From assembly GCF_007859675.1 (NCBI RefSeq), contig NZ_CP042305.1, positions 2,480,001 to 2,544,000 of the forward strand: DNA of 64,000 bases. The letters are read 5' to 3'. This document shows, one piece after another, positions 1 through 10,154 of the stretch (positions are counted from its first letter, which is position 1; each line of letters opens with the position of its first letter). Under the pieces are notes generated by a model. The model was not told where the DNA came from and did not search any database. It saw only the letters and a list, made by a program, of their open reading frames with translations. Made by a program: the position numbers and the translations under genes. Origin of the DNA: Humibacter ginsenosidimutans. Its GTDB lineage: Bacteria > Actinomycetota > Actinomycetes > Actinomycetales > Microbacteriaceae.

Positions 1-2
1 TC

Positions 3-740
3 GTGCACGCTGGATGCGCCACCCTGCGCATGTGGGACCCGATCGTCGCCGACCTCGCTGCGGACCACTTCGTGGTGCGGTTCGACACCCGCGGCTACGG
101 CGCGACTCGAAGTGACGACGTGGCCTTCAGCGATCGCGCCGACGCGGTCGACGTGCTCGAGCATCTTGGCGTCGCGGAGGCCTGCGTGGTCGGGTCGTCG
201 CGCGGCGGACGCATCGGGCTCGACCTTGCACTGTCGCGGCCGGAGTTCGTGACCGGGGTGATGACGGTGGGCTCGCGGCCGAGCGGGTTCCCCGACACCG
301 AGCTCACCGACGCAGAGGATGCCGCGTGCGACGCCCTCGACGACGCATACGAAGACGAGGACTGGGAGCGTTTCGGCCGCCTCGAGACGTCGCTCTCGGT
401 GATCGGCCCGCTGCGCGACGAAAACAGGCTCGACCCGGAATTCGTCGCGACCGCCTACGCGCTCAACCGGCCCAACGCGGCGCGGCGCTCGGAGTCGCCG
501 GTGTCGATCCCCGAGGAGCCGTCGGCGTACGAGCGCATCGTCGATCTGCAGGTGCCGCTGCTCGCGACCGTCGGCGAGTACGACCTGTCGCCGGAGCTCG
601 CGGCGCAGCAGTTCCTCGTCTCCGCGGCGCCGCGGGCCGAGGGATACATCTTCAGCGACACGGCACGGCTGCCGAGCGTGGAGCATCCACGCGAGTTCGC
701 CGACGTGCTGCGGGGCTGGCTCGCGAAGCACGGGCTCTGA
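3..740 (+). CDS. alpha/beta hydrolase, 5' end outside window
   Basis: Partial gene. The frame is open to the window edge and the first visible residues (HAGCATLRMWDP) match the beta-strand and HG-type oxyanion segment that normally lies about 15-25 residues into this family, so the true start is upstream. A GxSxGG nucleophile elbow (GSSRGG) puts the catalytic serine at visible residue 66. The likely acid is Asp194 (GEYDLSP) and the likely catalytic histidine is His228 (VEHPREF). The family hydrolyses small esters, lactones or C-C bonds; no substrate can be assigned. It is convergent with the SDR gene, and a 60-base double-stem element lies just 3' of its stop. Confidence 0.85.
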   Translation: MHAGCATLRMWDPIVADLAADHFVVRFDTRGYGATRSDDVAFSDRADAVDVLEHLGVAEACVVGSSRGGRIGLDLALSRPEFVTGVMTVGSRPSGFPDTELTDAEDAACDALDDAYEDEDWERFGRLETSLSVIGPLRDENRLDPEFVATAYALNRPNAARRSESPVSIPEEPSAYERIVDLQVPLLATVGEYDLSPELAAQQFLVSAAPRAEGYIFSDTARLPSVEHPREFADVLRGWLAKHGL

Positions 741-764
741 GCAAGAAGACTCCGGCCGCGCTGC

Positions 765-824
765 TGCGCCAGTTCTCGGCTCTTGCGCCAGGTTTTCCGG
801 CGCAACAGCCGAGTGCTGGCGCAA
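765..824. repeat. 60-base double-stem intergenic element, copy 1
   Basis: An outer stem (TGCGCCAG at 765-772 with CTGGCGCA near the 3' end, plus CGGCT/AGCCG) encloses an inner hairpin (TTGCGCC/GGCGCAA around a T-rich loop). It aligns without gaps to the element at 8658-8717, with about 43 of 60 positions identical by eye and several changes that keep pairing. It lies between convergent genes. It could be a bidirectional terminator or a mobile palindromic repeat. Confidence 0.7.
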
Positions 825-879
825 TCGCCCGATGGCATGGTTCAACCGCCGCACATGCGGGATGGTCGCCGAAGTCGCG

Positions 880-1716
880 TCAGCGGCGGCCGACGAAGTC
901 GTCCATCGAGGAGTAGACGCCGAAGACGGGGCCGGCGATGGCATCCCATGCCCTGGTCGGCAGGATGCCCTTCAGCGCCTTCGCGAGGCCGACCGACTTC
1001 GGGAGCATGAGCATCGGGCGGCCGGCGAGCATGGCATCCCACACCCGATCGACCACGTAATCGGGCTTCATGATCGGGGTGAGCAGCGGGCCGCGCGCGC
1101 CCTCGAACATGCCCGTGTCGATGTAGCTCGGGGCGATCGTGGTGACCTTGACGTTGGAGTGGTCCTCGCGCTGGAGCTCGAGCCGCAGCGAGTCGCTCCA
1201 GCCGATCATGGCCCACTTGGATGCCGCGTACACGCTCATGCGCGGATTCGAGAGCAGCCCAGCGGCCGACGCGATGTTGACGATGCGCTTCGCGCGGTAG
1301 GCATCCGCGATCATGCCGGGCAGGAACTCGCGCGTCACGTACATCGGTGCGAGCGCGTTGACCTGCATGATCTTGCGGGTGTCGTCGCCGTTGTCGTGCT
1401 CCCAGAAGAGGGCGCCACGCACGATGCCGGCGTTGTTGATGATGATGTCGGGGTCGCCGGCGTGCCTGCGCACGCGGTGCGCGGCCTGCGCGATCGCGCC
1501 CAGCTCGGCGAGGTCGACCGCGTACGTGTAGACGGCGGTGCCTTTCTCCGCGACCTGGCGCAGAACCGTGGCGACCTCGTCGAGGGATGCCTTGTCGACG
1601 TCCCACAGGATCACCGACTTCGCGCCCTCCAACACGGCCCGCTCGGCGTAGAGCCGCCCCATGCCGCTGGCGGCGCCGGTGATGAGGATGCGTGCGCCCC
1701 GAACCGTTCGTGCCAT
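880..1716 (-). CDS. short-chain dehydrogenase/reductase
   Basis: Classical SDR of 278 residues. The Rossmann motif TGAASGMG spans residues 13-20, NNAG is at 94-97, the catalytic serine is Ser150, and the Y-x3-K pair is Tyr163/Lys167 in SVYAASK. The reaction is an NAD(P)-dependent oxidoreduction of an unknown alcohol or ketone. The start at 1716 (MARTVRGARI) is preferred because the nucleotide-binding motif then lies about 12 residues in, as is usual; a longer reading only adds low-complexity sequence. It is convergent with the hydrolase and monocistronic as far as can be seen. Confidence 0.88.
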   Translation of the reverse strand: MARTVRGARILITGAASGMGRLYAERAVLEGAKSVILWDVDKASLDEVATVLRQVAEKGTAVYTYAVDLAELGAIAQAAHRVRRHAGDPDIIINNAGIVRGALFWEHDNGDDTRKIMQVNALAPMYVTREFLPGMIADAYRAKRIVNIASAAGLLSNPRMSVYAASKWAMIGWSDSLRLELQREDHSNVKVTTIAPSYIDTGMFEGARGPLLTPIMKPDYVVDRVWDAMLAGRPMLMLPKSVGLAKALKGILPTRAWDAIAGPVFGVYSSMDDFVGRR

Positions 1717-1787
1717 GCGTTCTATTGTCGCGGGTCGGCGCGGGGGTGGTTGCGCGGAGCCTCCCGCAGCGGGGCAGCTCGCGGCGC

Positions 1788-1844
1788 TGCAGGATATGTG
1801 ATGCACCGCGTCGGATATGGGGTCGGCCGGCCGTATATCCTGCA
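1788..1844. repeat. inverted repeat with TGCAGGATAT arms
   Basis: Perfect 10-base arms TGCAGGATAT (1788-1797) and ATATCCTGCA (1835-1844) around a 37-base loop, between the SDR start and the end of the XRE gene. The same arm sequence, extended to 15 bases, forms the dyad at 55539-55597. Confidence 0.65.
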
Positions 1845-1923
1845 CCGCTGCGGGCCATAGGCGTGCTGTGCGTTCGCGGCGACGGCTCGGTCGGTGACCA
1901 GCAGGGTGCTCGCCCCGGCATTT

Positions 1924-2202
1924 CTAACCGGCTGAGCGCCGTCGACCGTCGCTACCGTTCACCGCGAACATCTCGGGCTTGAGCCCGTCCAGCAGCTCGC
2001 CCGGATGCACACCGAGAGCATCCGCAACTCGCACGAGCGACTGGATGTTCGGCATCGACCGACCCGTCTCGTAGGCGCGCACGTTCGACGAGTCGATTCC
2101 GCTGAGCACGGCGACCTGATCCTGCGTCATGCCCTGGCGCTTGCGCTGCTCCGCGATGAGTGCGCCGATGTGGGCGGCGGCATCCGAGGCGACACGAGAC
2201 AT
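1924..2202 (-). CDS. XRE-family HTH regulator, probable controller of the restriction locus
   Basis: A 92-residue protein with a Cro/C1 helix-turn-helix at about residues 12-70: TQDQVAVLSGI as the first helices, SSNVRAYETGRSMP as the recognition region. The size and single-domain layout resemble C (controller) proteins of restriction-modification systems. It is transcribed away from the methylase gene across a 70-base spacer, the classic position for such a controller. The acidic or hydrophobic multimerisation tail of some XRE proteins is absent. It could instead be an ordinary autoregulator; its control of the locus is inferred from position. Confidence 0.8.
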   Translation of the reverse strand: MSRVASDAAAHIGALIAEQRKRQGMTQDQVAVLSGIDSSNVRAYETGRSMPNIQSLVRVADALGVHPGELLDGLKPEMFAVNGSDGRRRSAG

Positions 2203-2272
2203 CCACTCAGATTCGCTTCACCCCAACACTGGTGCCAGGGTGCATGTCACCGGGTACTTGTACGCTCAGAAC
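2203..2272 (+). promoter_or_regulatory. divergent control region of XRE and methylase genes
   Basis: A 70-base spacer between divergent genes. TACGCT at 2261-2266 is a plausible -10 hexamer and lies 6 bases before the methylase ATG at 2273, with no ribosome binding site in between, so the mRNA may be leaderless. GGTGCATGTCACC (2239-2251) has 4-base mirrored arms and could be a weak operator. Confidence 0.35.
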
Positions 2273-2910
2273 ATGTCGACAGAGACCACGCCACCCGAGC
2301 GCCTGGTCAAGTCGAAGCAACGCGTCGCAGATCACGGTGAGGTCTTCACCCCGTCCTGGCTGGTGAACGACATGCTCGACCTGGTCAAGCCGGAGACGGA
2401 ACGGATCGACTCGCGCTTCCTGGAGCCCGCGTGCGGGTCGGGCAACTTCTTGGTGCCGATCCTGCAGCGCAAGCTCGCGGCCGTGCAGGCGCGCCATGGG
2501 CGCAGCGACTTCGAGAAACGGCACTATGCACTCTTTGCGCTGATGTGCGTCTACGGCATCGAACTGCTGGCCGACAACGCCGCCGAGTGCCGCGAGAACC
2601 TGCTGGCGGTGTTCACGCAGTTCGTCGGGGCCGAGCCGTCGGATGTCTGGGCGCGCGCGGCATCCACGGTGCTCGCGGCGAACATCGTGCAGGGCGACGC
2701 ATTGCAGATGACTGATGCCACGGGCGCGCCGATCACGTTCCCCGAATGGGGCTATCTCGGCCGCGGCAAATACCAGCGACGCGACTTCGGCTACAGCAAC
2801 CTCACTGAGCGCGGCTCATTCCAAGGAACGCTCTTCGAGGCCTTCGAGGAGCACGAGATCTTCGTGCCCTCCCGCACGTATCCGCCGATGACCGTGCAGG
2901 AGCTCGCAGC

Positions 2911-2914
<4 letters not shown>
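2273..2914 (+). CDS. N6-adenine methylase-like protein, motif I only
   Basis: A 213-residue protein carrying the N-terminal half of an N6-adenine methyltransferase. It has the GEVFTPSWLVNDMLD segment (residues 22-36), the SAM-binding motif I EPACGSGNF (51-59) and a GDAL segment. No D/N-PPY catalytic motif follows; the chain ends with a region containing YLGRGKYQRRDFGY. It may be a SAM-binding partner or a regulatory half for the next gene, which supplies NPPY. The start at 2273 (MSTETT) follows the putative leaderless promoter. Its stop overlaps the next ATG by 4 bases, so translation is probably coupled. Confidence 0.75.
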
Positions 2915-4570
<1,656 letters not shown>

Positions 4571-4578
<8 letters not shown>

Positions 4579-7108
4579 GCCCGCCTCCGAGGTCTTCGCA
4601 CCGAAGCCCGATTCGCCGCTTCGCATCTACGCGTACGCCATCCACGACGACGCCCACCATGGCCAGCTCAAGGTGGGCCAGACCACGCAGGACGTGAAGA
4701 TCCGGGTCGCGCAGCAGCTCAAGACCGCGACGATCAAGAATTACACGATCGAGGTCGACGAGTCCGCGGTGCGCGACGACGGCACGTTCTTCCGCGACTT
4801 CGACGTGCGCGACCGGCTCGTGCAGAAGGGGTTCGAGAACGTCGACCTCGAGTGGATGCGCTGCACCGTCGACGACGTGAAGACCGCCGTCGCCGAACTG
4901 CGCACGGGCAAAGCGTTCACGGGCACGCACCACGAAGACTTCCCGATGCGCGCAGAGCAGAAGCACGCGGTCGAGGCGACCCACAAGTACTATCGCTCGA
5001 TCTGGGCAGAGAACGAAGACGCCGTTCCCGAGTTCCTCTGGAACGCCAAGATGAGGTTCGGCAAGACGTTCACTGCCTACCAGCTGGCCAAGCGGATGAA
5101 GGCGAAGCGCATCCTCGTCGTCACGTTCAAGCCCGCAGTCGAGGATGCCTGGAAGACCGACCTCGAGTCGCACGTCGACTTCGACGGCTGGCAGTACGTC
5201 TCACGGGAGGCGGGCGGGAATCCGCAGAAGGCCGATCCGGAGCATCCGCTCGTGTTCTTCGGCTCGTTCCAGGATCTGCTCGGCCGTGACAAGGCAGGCA
5301 ACTTCAAGGCGAAGCACGAGTGGCTCAAGCAGCTTCATTGGGACCTCGTGGTCTTCGACGAGTACCACTTCGGCGCCTGGCGCGACACCGCCAAGGAGCT
5401 GTTCGAGGGCGAGGACGACACCTCGAAGAAGAAGGAGATCGAGCAGGAGTTCGGCTCCGAGCTCGAGACCTTCGCCGATGAGCTCGAAGAGCTGCACAGC
5501 GACGAGGACGCGTTCGTCCCCATCCAGGCGGGCGCATATCTCTACCTCTCGGGCACGCCGTTCAAGGCTCTCGCCACCGGGCGCTTCATCGAAGAGCAGA
5601 TCTTCAACTGGACCTACACCGATGAACAGAGTGCAAAGGCGAAGTTCGGGCCGGAGCATCCCGGAAAGTGGAATCCGTACGCGGCGTTGCCGGAGATGCG
5701 ACTCCTGACGTACCAGATGCCCGACGAGCTCGTCTCCATCGCCACCGACGGCGAGCTCGACGAGTTCGACCTCAACACGTTCTTCGAGGCCAAAGGCACG
5801 GGCGCGGGCGCCGAGTTCGTGCACAAGGATGACGTGCAGAAGTGGCTCGACATCATCCGCGGCTCCTACCTGCCTACGCAGGTCGACGCGCAGAAAGCCG
5901 GCACCCGGCCACCGTTCCCGTACTCGGACGTGCGACTGCTGCCCTACCTGCAGCACTCGCTCTGGATGCTGCCGCGCCAGGCATCCTGCGCCGCGATGGT
6001 GAATCTGCTCGCCGAGAAGCAGAACGTGTTCTGGCACGACTACACCGTCGTCAACGTCTCGGCGCCGGGCATCGGCATCGGTCTGGATGCCCTGCCGCCG
6101 GTTCGCAAAGCGATCGGCAACGGCTTCGACACCAAGACCATCACCCTCACGGTCGGCAAGCTCACCACCGGGGTCACCGTGCCGCAGTGGTCGTCCATTC
6201 TGATGCTGCGCAACCTGAAGGCACCGGAGACCTACTTCCAGGCCGCGTTCCGGGTGCAGTCGCCGTGGTCGATCAAGAATCCGAACGGCGACGACCCGAA
6301 TGAGGAGGAGATCCTCAAGCCGGTCTGCTTCGTGTTCGACTTCGCGCCGACGCGCGCGCTGCGGCAGATCAGCGACTACGCGATCGGGCTCGCGCCCGAG
6401 GAGTCGAACCCCGAGCGCGCCGTGGAAGAGCTGGTCAACTTCCTGCCGGTGCTGGCCTACGACGGACTGAACATGCATCCCGTCGATGCCGGCGACATCC
6501 TCGACATCGCCATGTCGGGCACTTCGGCCACGCTGCTCGCACGCAAGTGGCAGTCCGCCATCCTCGTCAACGTGGACAACCTCACGCTGAAGAAGATCAT
6601 GGACAACCAGGCGGCCATGGATGCGGTCATGAAGATCGAGGGATTCCGCGCGCTCGGCGCATCCATCTTCGAGACCGTCGTCAACAAGTCCGAGGCCGTG
6701 TCGGAGACGAAGAAGTCCAAGGGCGAGGCGATCACGTCCGCAGAGAAGAAGGAGCTCTCGGACGAGGAGAAGGAGCTCAAGAAGGGCCGCAAGGCGATCC
6801 AGGAGAAGCTGATCAAGTTCGCCACGCGCATCCCGGCCTTCATGTACCTCACGGACTATCGCGAGAACACGCTGCACGACGTCATTCAGAAGCTCGAGCC
6901 GGGGCTCTTCAAGGCCGTCACCGGCCTCACCGTCGAGGACTTCGACCTTCTCGTCTCGCTCGGCGTGTTCAACGCCGCCCACATGAACCAGGCGATCTTC
7001 GCGTTCCGCCGCTACGAGGATGCGTCGCTGTCGTACACGGGCATCCAGTCGCACGAGGACCTCCGGCAATACGGGCTATACGACACGGTGGTCGGGATCG
7101 AGGCGTAG
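4571..7108 (+). CDS. GIY-YIG-like nuclease / superfamily-2 helicase, probable restriction subunit
   Basis: An 845-residue protein. Residues about 18-110 look like a GIY-YIG-type domain (RIYAYAI, LKVGQTTQDVKIRV, later LEW). The helicase ATPase core follows: an atypical Walker A MRFGKT (161-166), DEYH (263-266) and SGTPF (327-331). Helicase domain 2 follows with KLTTGVTVPQW (about 529-539) and a QAAFRVQSPW arginine-finger segment (about 557-566). The basic C-terminal region is Lys/Glu-rich. Res subunits of type III systems and type I HsdR share this engine but usually carry PD-(D/E)XK nucleases, so a GIY-YIG front end would be unusual. It overlaps the methyltransferase by 8 bases, and the three genes are probably one transcript. 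Confidence 0.8.
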
Positions 7109-7326
7109 GACACACTCCGAGCCGCCGGGCGTGGGCGCACGAGCGGCGGGCACGATTCAGGCTCACGGGCACCTTCAGCGCCACAGCACCCCGGTCTACG
7201 GCGTGTTGACCTGAAAACTGCACGCGGGAGCGCGGCATGAGCCCGGGAGCGCTGCGGCGGCCGCTGGGCGTCACCCTGCGTTACCCGATGCGGCCCGCGG
7301 CCGCACCCCGCCGTAGGGTTTTCACC

Positions 7327-8616
7327 ATGTCCGAGACGCACCGCCCCGACTTCGAGACCCGCCAGATCCACGCGGGGAGCGTGATCGACGCGGAGGCACA
7401 AGCCCGGGTGACGCCGATCTACCAGACGGCCGGCTACGTGTTCGACAGCTTCGACGACGGCGAGGACCGCTTCGCCGGCCGTGGCGGGCGGGCGTACTCG
7501 CGCAACGACAACCCGACCAACGTGGTCGCCGGGCGGCGCATCGCCGACCTCGAGGGCGGCGTCGACGGCATCGTCGTCGCCAGCGGACAGGCGGCCATCG
7601 CCGTCGCACTCAGCGCGCTGGCGGGCGTCGGCGATCACGTGCTCGTCACGAGGTCGCTGTACGAGGGGACGAACGAGATGTTCCGCGGCATCCTCAGGCG
7701 CCAGGGCATCGAGGCCGAGTATGTGCCCGACGACGCGAGCGACGAGGAGTGGGCCGCACGCATCCGGCCCACCACCAAGGCGCTCTACACCGAGAGCCTG
7801 CCGAATCCGCTCGGGCAGGTCGTCGACCTCGAGCGGCTGGCCGGCATCGCGCACGCGCACGGGGTGCCGGTCGTCGTCGACAACACGGTGCCGACTCCCT
7901 ATCTGGAGCGTCCGATCGAGCACGGAGCGGATGTCGTCATCCACTCCACGTCGAAGTGGCTGTCGGGCCACGGCTCGGTGATCGGCGGCGCCGTCGTCGA
8001 CGGCGGGCGGTTCGACTGGGCGGGCAGCGGGCGGTTCCCGCAGCTGACCGAGCAGCCGCGGGCGGGCGTGGCCTCGTTCGTCGACCGGTTCGGGGATGCC
8101 GCGTTCGGCGCCTACCTGCGCTCCGTCGTCGTGCTCGAGTACGGGCCTACGGTGCCGCCGACCAGCACACTTCTGCTGCTGCATGGCATCGAGACGCTGT
8201 CGCTGCGCATGGAGCGTCACGTCGCGAACGCGCAACGTGTCGCTGAGTGGCTCGAGCAGCGGGCGGAGGTGACGGCCGTGCATTACCCGGGGCTGGCATC
8301 CAACCCATACTTCGGTCTCGCGCAGAAGTATCTGCCGCTCGGCGCCGGCTCGATCGTGTCGATCGACCTCGCAGGAGGTCGGGATGCCGCGCGCGCCTTC
8401 ATCGACGCGCTCCAGCTCATCTCGCCCATGACGCACATCGGCGACGTGCGCACGCTGGCCATTCACCTGGGATCGACGATCCACCTCAAGCTCACGGAGC
8501 AGGAGCGGCTGGATGCGGGCATCACCCCCGGCCTCATCCGGCTGTCGATCGGCCTCGAGAGCGCCCGCGACATCATCGCCGACCTCGAGCGAGGGCTCGA
8601 CGCGGCTGCGAGCTGA
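7327..8616 (+). CDS. metY: O-acetylhomoserine sulfhydrylase-type PLP enzyme
   Basis: A 429-residue Cys/Met-metabolism PLP-dependent enzyme. ETRQIHAG near residue 12, YSRNDNPT near residue 57 and the PLP lysine at 210 (HSTSKWLSGHG) are typical. The family joins sulfide or methanethiol to O-acetylhomoserine to make homocysteine or methionine; cystathionine lyases of the same fold cannot be excluded. The ATG at 7327 is chosen because HRPDFETRQIHAG is the usual N terminus, with AGGG shortly upstream. It forms a sulfur amino acid neighbourhood with the next two genes, although they are on the opposite strand. Confidence 0.85.
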   Translation: MSETHRPDFETRQIHAGSVIDAEAQARVTPIYQTAGYVFDSFDDGEDRFAGRGGRAYSRNDNPTNVVAGRRIADLEGGVDGIVVASGQAAIAVALSALAGVGDHVLVTRSLYEGTNEMFRGILRRQGIEAEYVPDDASDEEWAARIRPTTKALYTESLPNPLGQVVDLERLAGIAHAHGVPVVVDNTVPTPYLERPIEHGADVVIHSTSKWLSGHGSVIGGAVVDGGRFDWAGSGRFPQLTEQPRAGVASFVDRFGDAAFGAYLRSVVVLEYGPTVPPTSTLLLLHGIETLSLRMERHVANAQRVAEWLEQRAEVTAVHYPGLASNPYFGLAQKYLPLGAGSIVSIDLAGGRDAARAFIDALQLISPMTHIGDVRTLAIHLGSTIHLKLTEQERLDAGITPGLIRLSIGLESARDIIADLERGLDAAAS

Positions 8617-8657
8617 CGGCTGAGGCGTGACGTTCCAGACCGTCGAACGTCGCTACT

Positions 8658-8717
8658 CGCGCCAGCTTCTGGCTACCGCGCCATGTTTTCTGGCGCTATA
8701 GCCAAAAGCTGGCGCGG
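8658..8717. repeat. 60-base double-stem intergenic element, copy 2
   Basis: Outer arms CGCGCCAGCTTCTGGCT (8658-8674) and its near-complement ending at 8716 enclose the inner hairpin GCGCCA/TGGCGC around TGTTTTC. It is the same length and layout as 765-824. The first pair T-A there is C-G here, and a C-G pair there is T-A here, so pairing is conserved. It lies between convergent genes. Confidence 0.7.
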
Positions 8718-8748
8718 CAATCAGAAGCCGGCGCGGCAATCAGAAGCC
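8711..8748. repeat. 19-base direct repeat, two copies
   Basis: GGCGCGGCAATCAGAAGCC occurs at 8711-8729 and again at 8730-8748 with no spacer. The first copy overlaps the 3' arm of the double-stem element, and a degenerate third start follows. Confidence 0.8.
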
Positions 8749-8782
8749 GGCGCGATTGCGCGTCTCGGGGTGAACTACGCTC

Positions 8783-9961
8783 TCAGCCCGCGGGGACCGC
8801 GAGCGGGCGGCGGGCATCCACCACGGAGGCGATACGGCGCACGGCCTCCACGATCGTGGACGGGTCGCAGGCCACGTTCGCGCGCACGAAGCCCGCGCCG
8901 CCTGCGCCGAACGTCGGGCCGGAGTTGAACGCCACCCGACCCTGCTCGCGCAGCACCGCCGCAGGGTCGTCGCCGAGGCCGGTCGCGCGCAGGTCGAGCC
9001 AGACCAGGTAACCGGCATCCGGGGTCACGACCGATGCTTCCGGCACCAGCTCCGCGAGCGTGTTCGTGAGCAGCTCGATGTTCGACGCCACGACCTCGAC
9101 GGCCTCGTCGCGCCACGCGATGTTGTTCAGCGCAGCGATGCTGGCATGAAGCCCGAGGATGCTCGTGCGCGCCGCCGTCTCCTCCGGAAGCCTGTCGAGA
9201 ACCTCGTTCATCCGCGCGTCGGCCGCCACGATCCAGGCGCACTTGAGCGCGGCGAGGTTCCACGCCTTGCTGGCACTCGTGACGGTCGCGCTACGTGCCC
9301 CCGCTGCCGCGGCGATGGGTGCGAACGGCGTGAAGACCGCGCCCGGGTGCGCGAGCGGCGCGTGCACCTCGTCGCTGAGCACGGGCACGTCGTACCGCGC
9401 GGCGAGCTCGGCGAGCGCCCGCAACGACTCGCCGCTGTGGCACCGGCCGGTGGGATTCTGCGGGTTGCAGAGCAGCATGGCGTCCGCGCCGCCGGCGAAC
9501 GCGCGCTCGAGGCCTGCGAGATCGAGCGAGTAGCCGGCATCCTCCACCAGCGGCACCTCGACGACGGTGCCGTTGACCTCGCCGACCATCTCGTAGAACG
9601 GCGCATAGACGGGAGGGGTCAGCACGACCTTGGCGCCCTGAGCAGGCACGAGCAGACGCAGCGCCTCGACGAGCCCGACGGTCACGTCGGTGGCCAGGTG
9701 CACGCATCCCTCGTCCACGATCCAGTCCCACGACCGCTGCGCGAAGTCCGCGAAGACGGGCGCCAGCTCGCCGGGGTCGTCGAGGTAACCGGTGTCGCCG
9801 GAACGCAGGGCATGCGTGACGGCATCCACGATCACGGGCGCGAGGTCGAAGTCCATCTCCGCCACGAACAGCGGCAGAACGTCGGGCTCGTAACGGCGCC
9901 ACTTGATGCTGTTGCGCTCGGCCCTGAGGCGGTCGATGGGACGGATGCTGACGTGGTTCAC
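8783..9961 (-). CDS. MalY/PatB-type cystathionine beta-lyase (aminotransferase fold)
   Basis: A 392-residue fold-type I PLP enzyme. Recognisable parts are LPLFVAEMDF (about 29-38), CNPQNPTG (165-172), the PLP-ring aspartate Asp197 in LSDEVHAPL, and the Schiff-base lysine Lys232 in SASKAWNLAALKCA. Together these are typical of MalY/PatB C-S lyases, which cleave cystathionine or cysteine conjugates to a thiol, pyruvate and ammonia. The GTG at 9961 is preferred over a longer Arg-rich reading because AAGAGA lies about 8 bases upstream and the length then matches the family. It is convergent with metY. Confidence 0.85.
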   Translation of the reverse strand: MNHVSIRPIDRLRAERNSIKWRRYEPDVLPLFVAEMDFDLAPVIVDAVTHALRSGDTGYLDDPGELAPVFADFAQRSWDWIVDEGCVHLATDVTVGLVEALRLLVPAQGAKVVLTPPVYAPFYEMVGEVNGTVVEVPLVEDAGYSLDLAGLERAFAGGADAMLLCNPQNPTGRCHSGESLRALAELAARYDVPVLSDEVHAPLAHPGAVFTPFAPIAAAAGARSATVTSASKAWNLAALKCAWIVAADARMNEVLDRLPEETAARTSILGLHASIAALNNIAWRDEAVEVVASNIELLTNTLAELVPEASVVTPDAGYLVWLDLRATGLGDDPAAVLREQGRVAFNSGPTFGAGGAGFVRANVACDPSTIVEAVRRIASVVDARRPLAVPAG

Positions 9962-10154
9962 GGCGTGGTTTCTCTTGAGTGCAGACTTCGACCGTAGCCG
10001 CAGGCGCGTACCCGCCGCCATTCGCGCGTCATCGGGAGTCGCACACGTGCTCGACGTGGCGTTCCGACGCCTGACACCGGAGCCGTCCCGGACCGAGTGC
10101 GGCCTGCCAGAACCTGGCCGGCTCAGAACGGGGCTCGCTCAGAACGAGTTCCGC

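Noticed and set aside
5201..7069. Long open frame antisense to the helicase (and similar long antisense frames elsewhere)
   Set aside because: Arg/Glu/Val-rich low-complexity translations with no motif, caused by high GC in the third codon position of the real gene.
7109..7326. SAM-type riboswitch upstream of metY
   Set aside because: A sulfur gene makes it plausible, but no SAM-I, SAM-II or SAM-IV conserved core was recognised in the 218-base leader.
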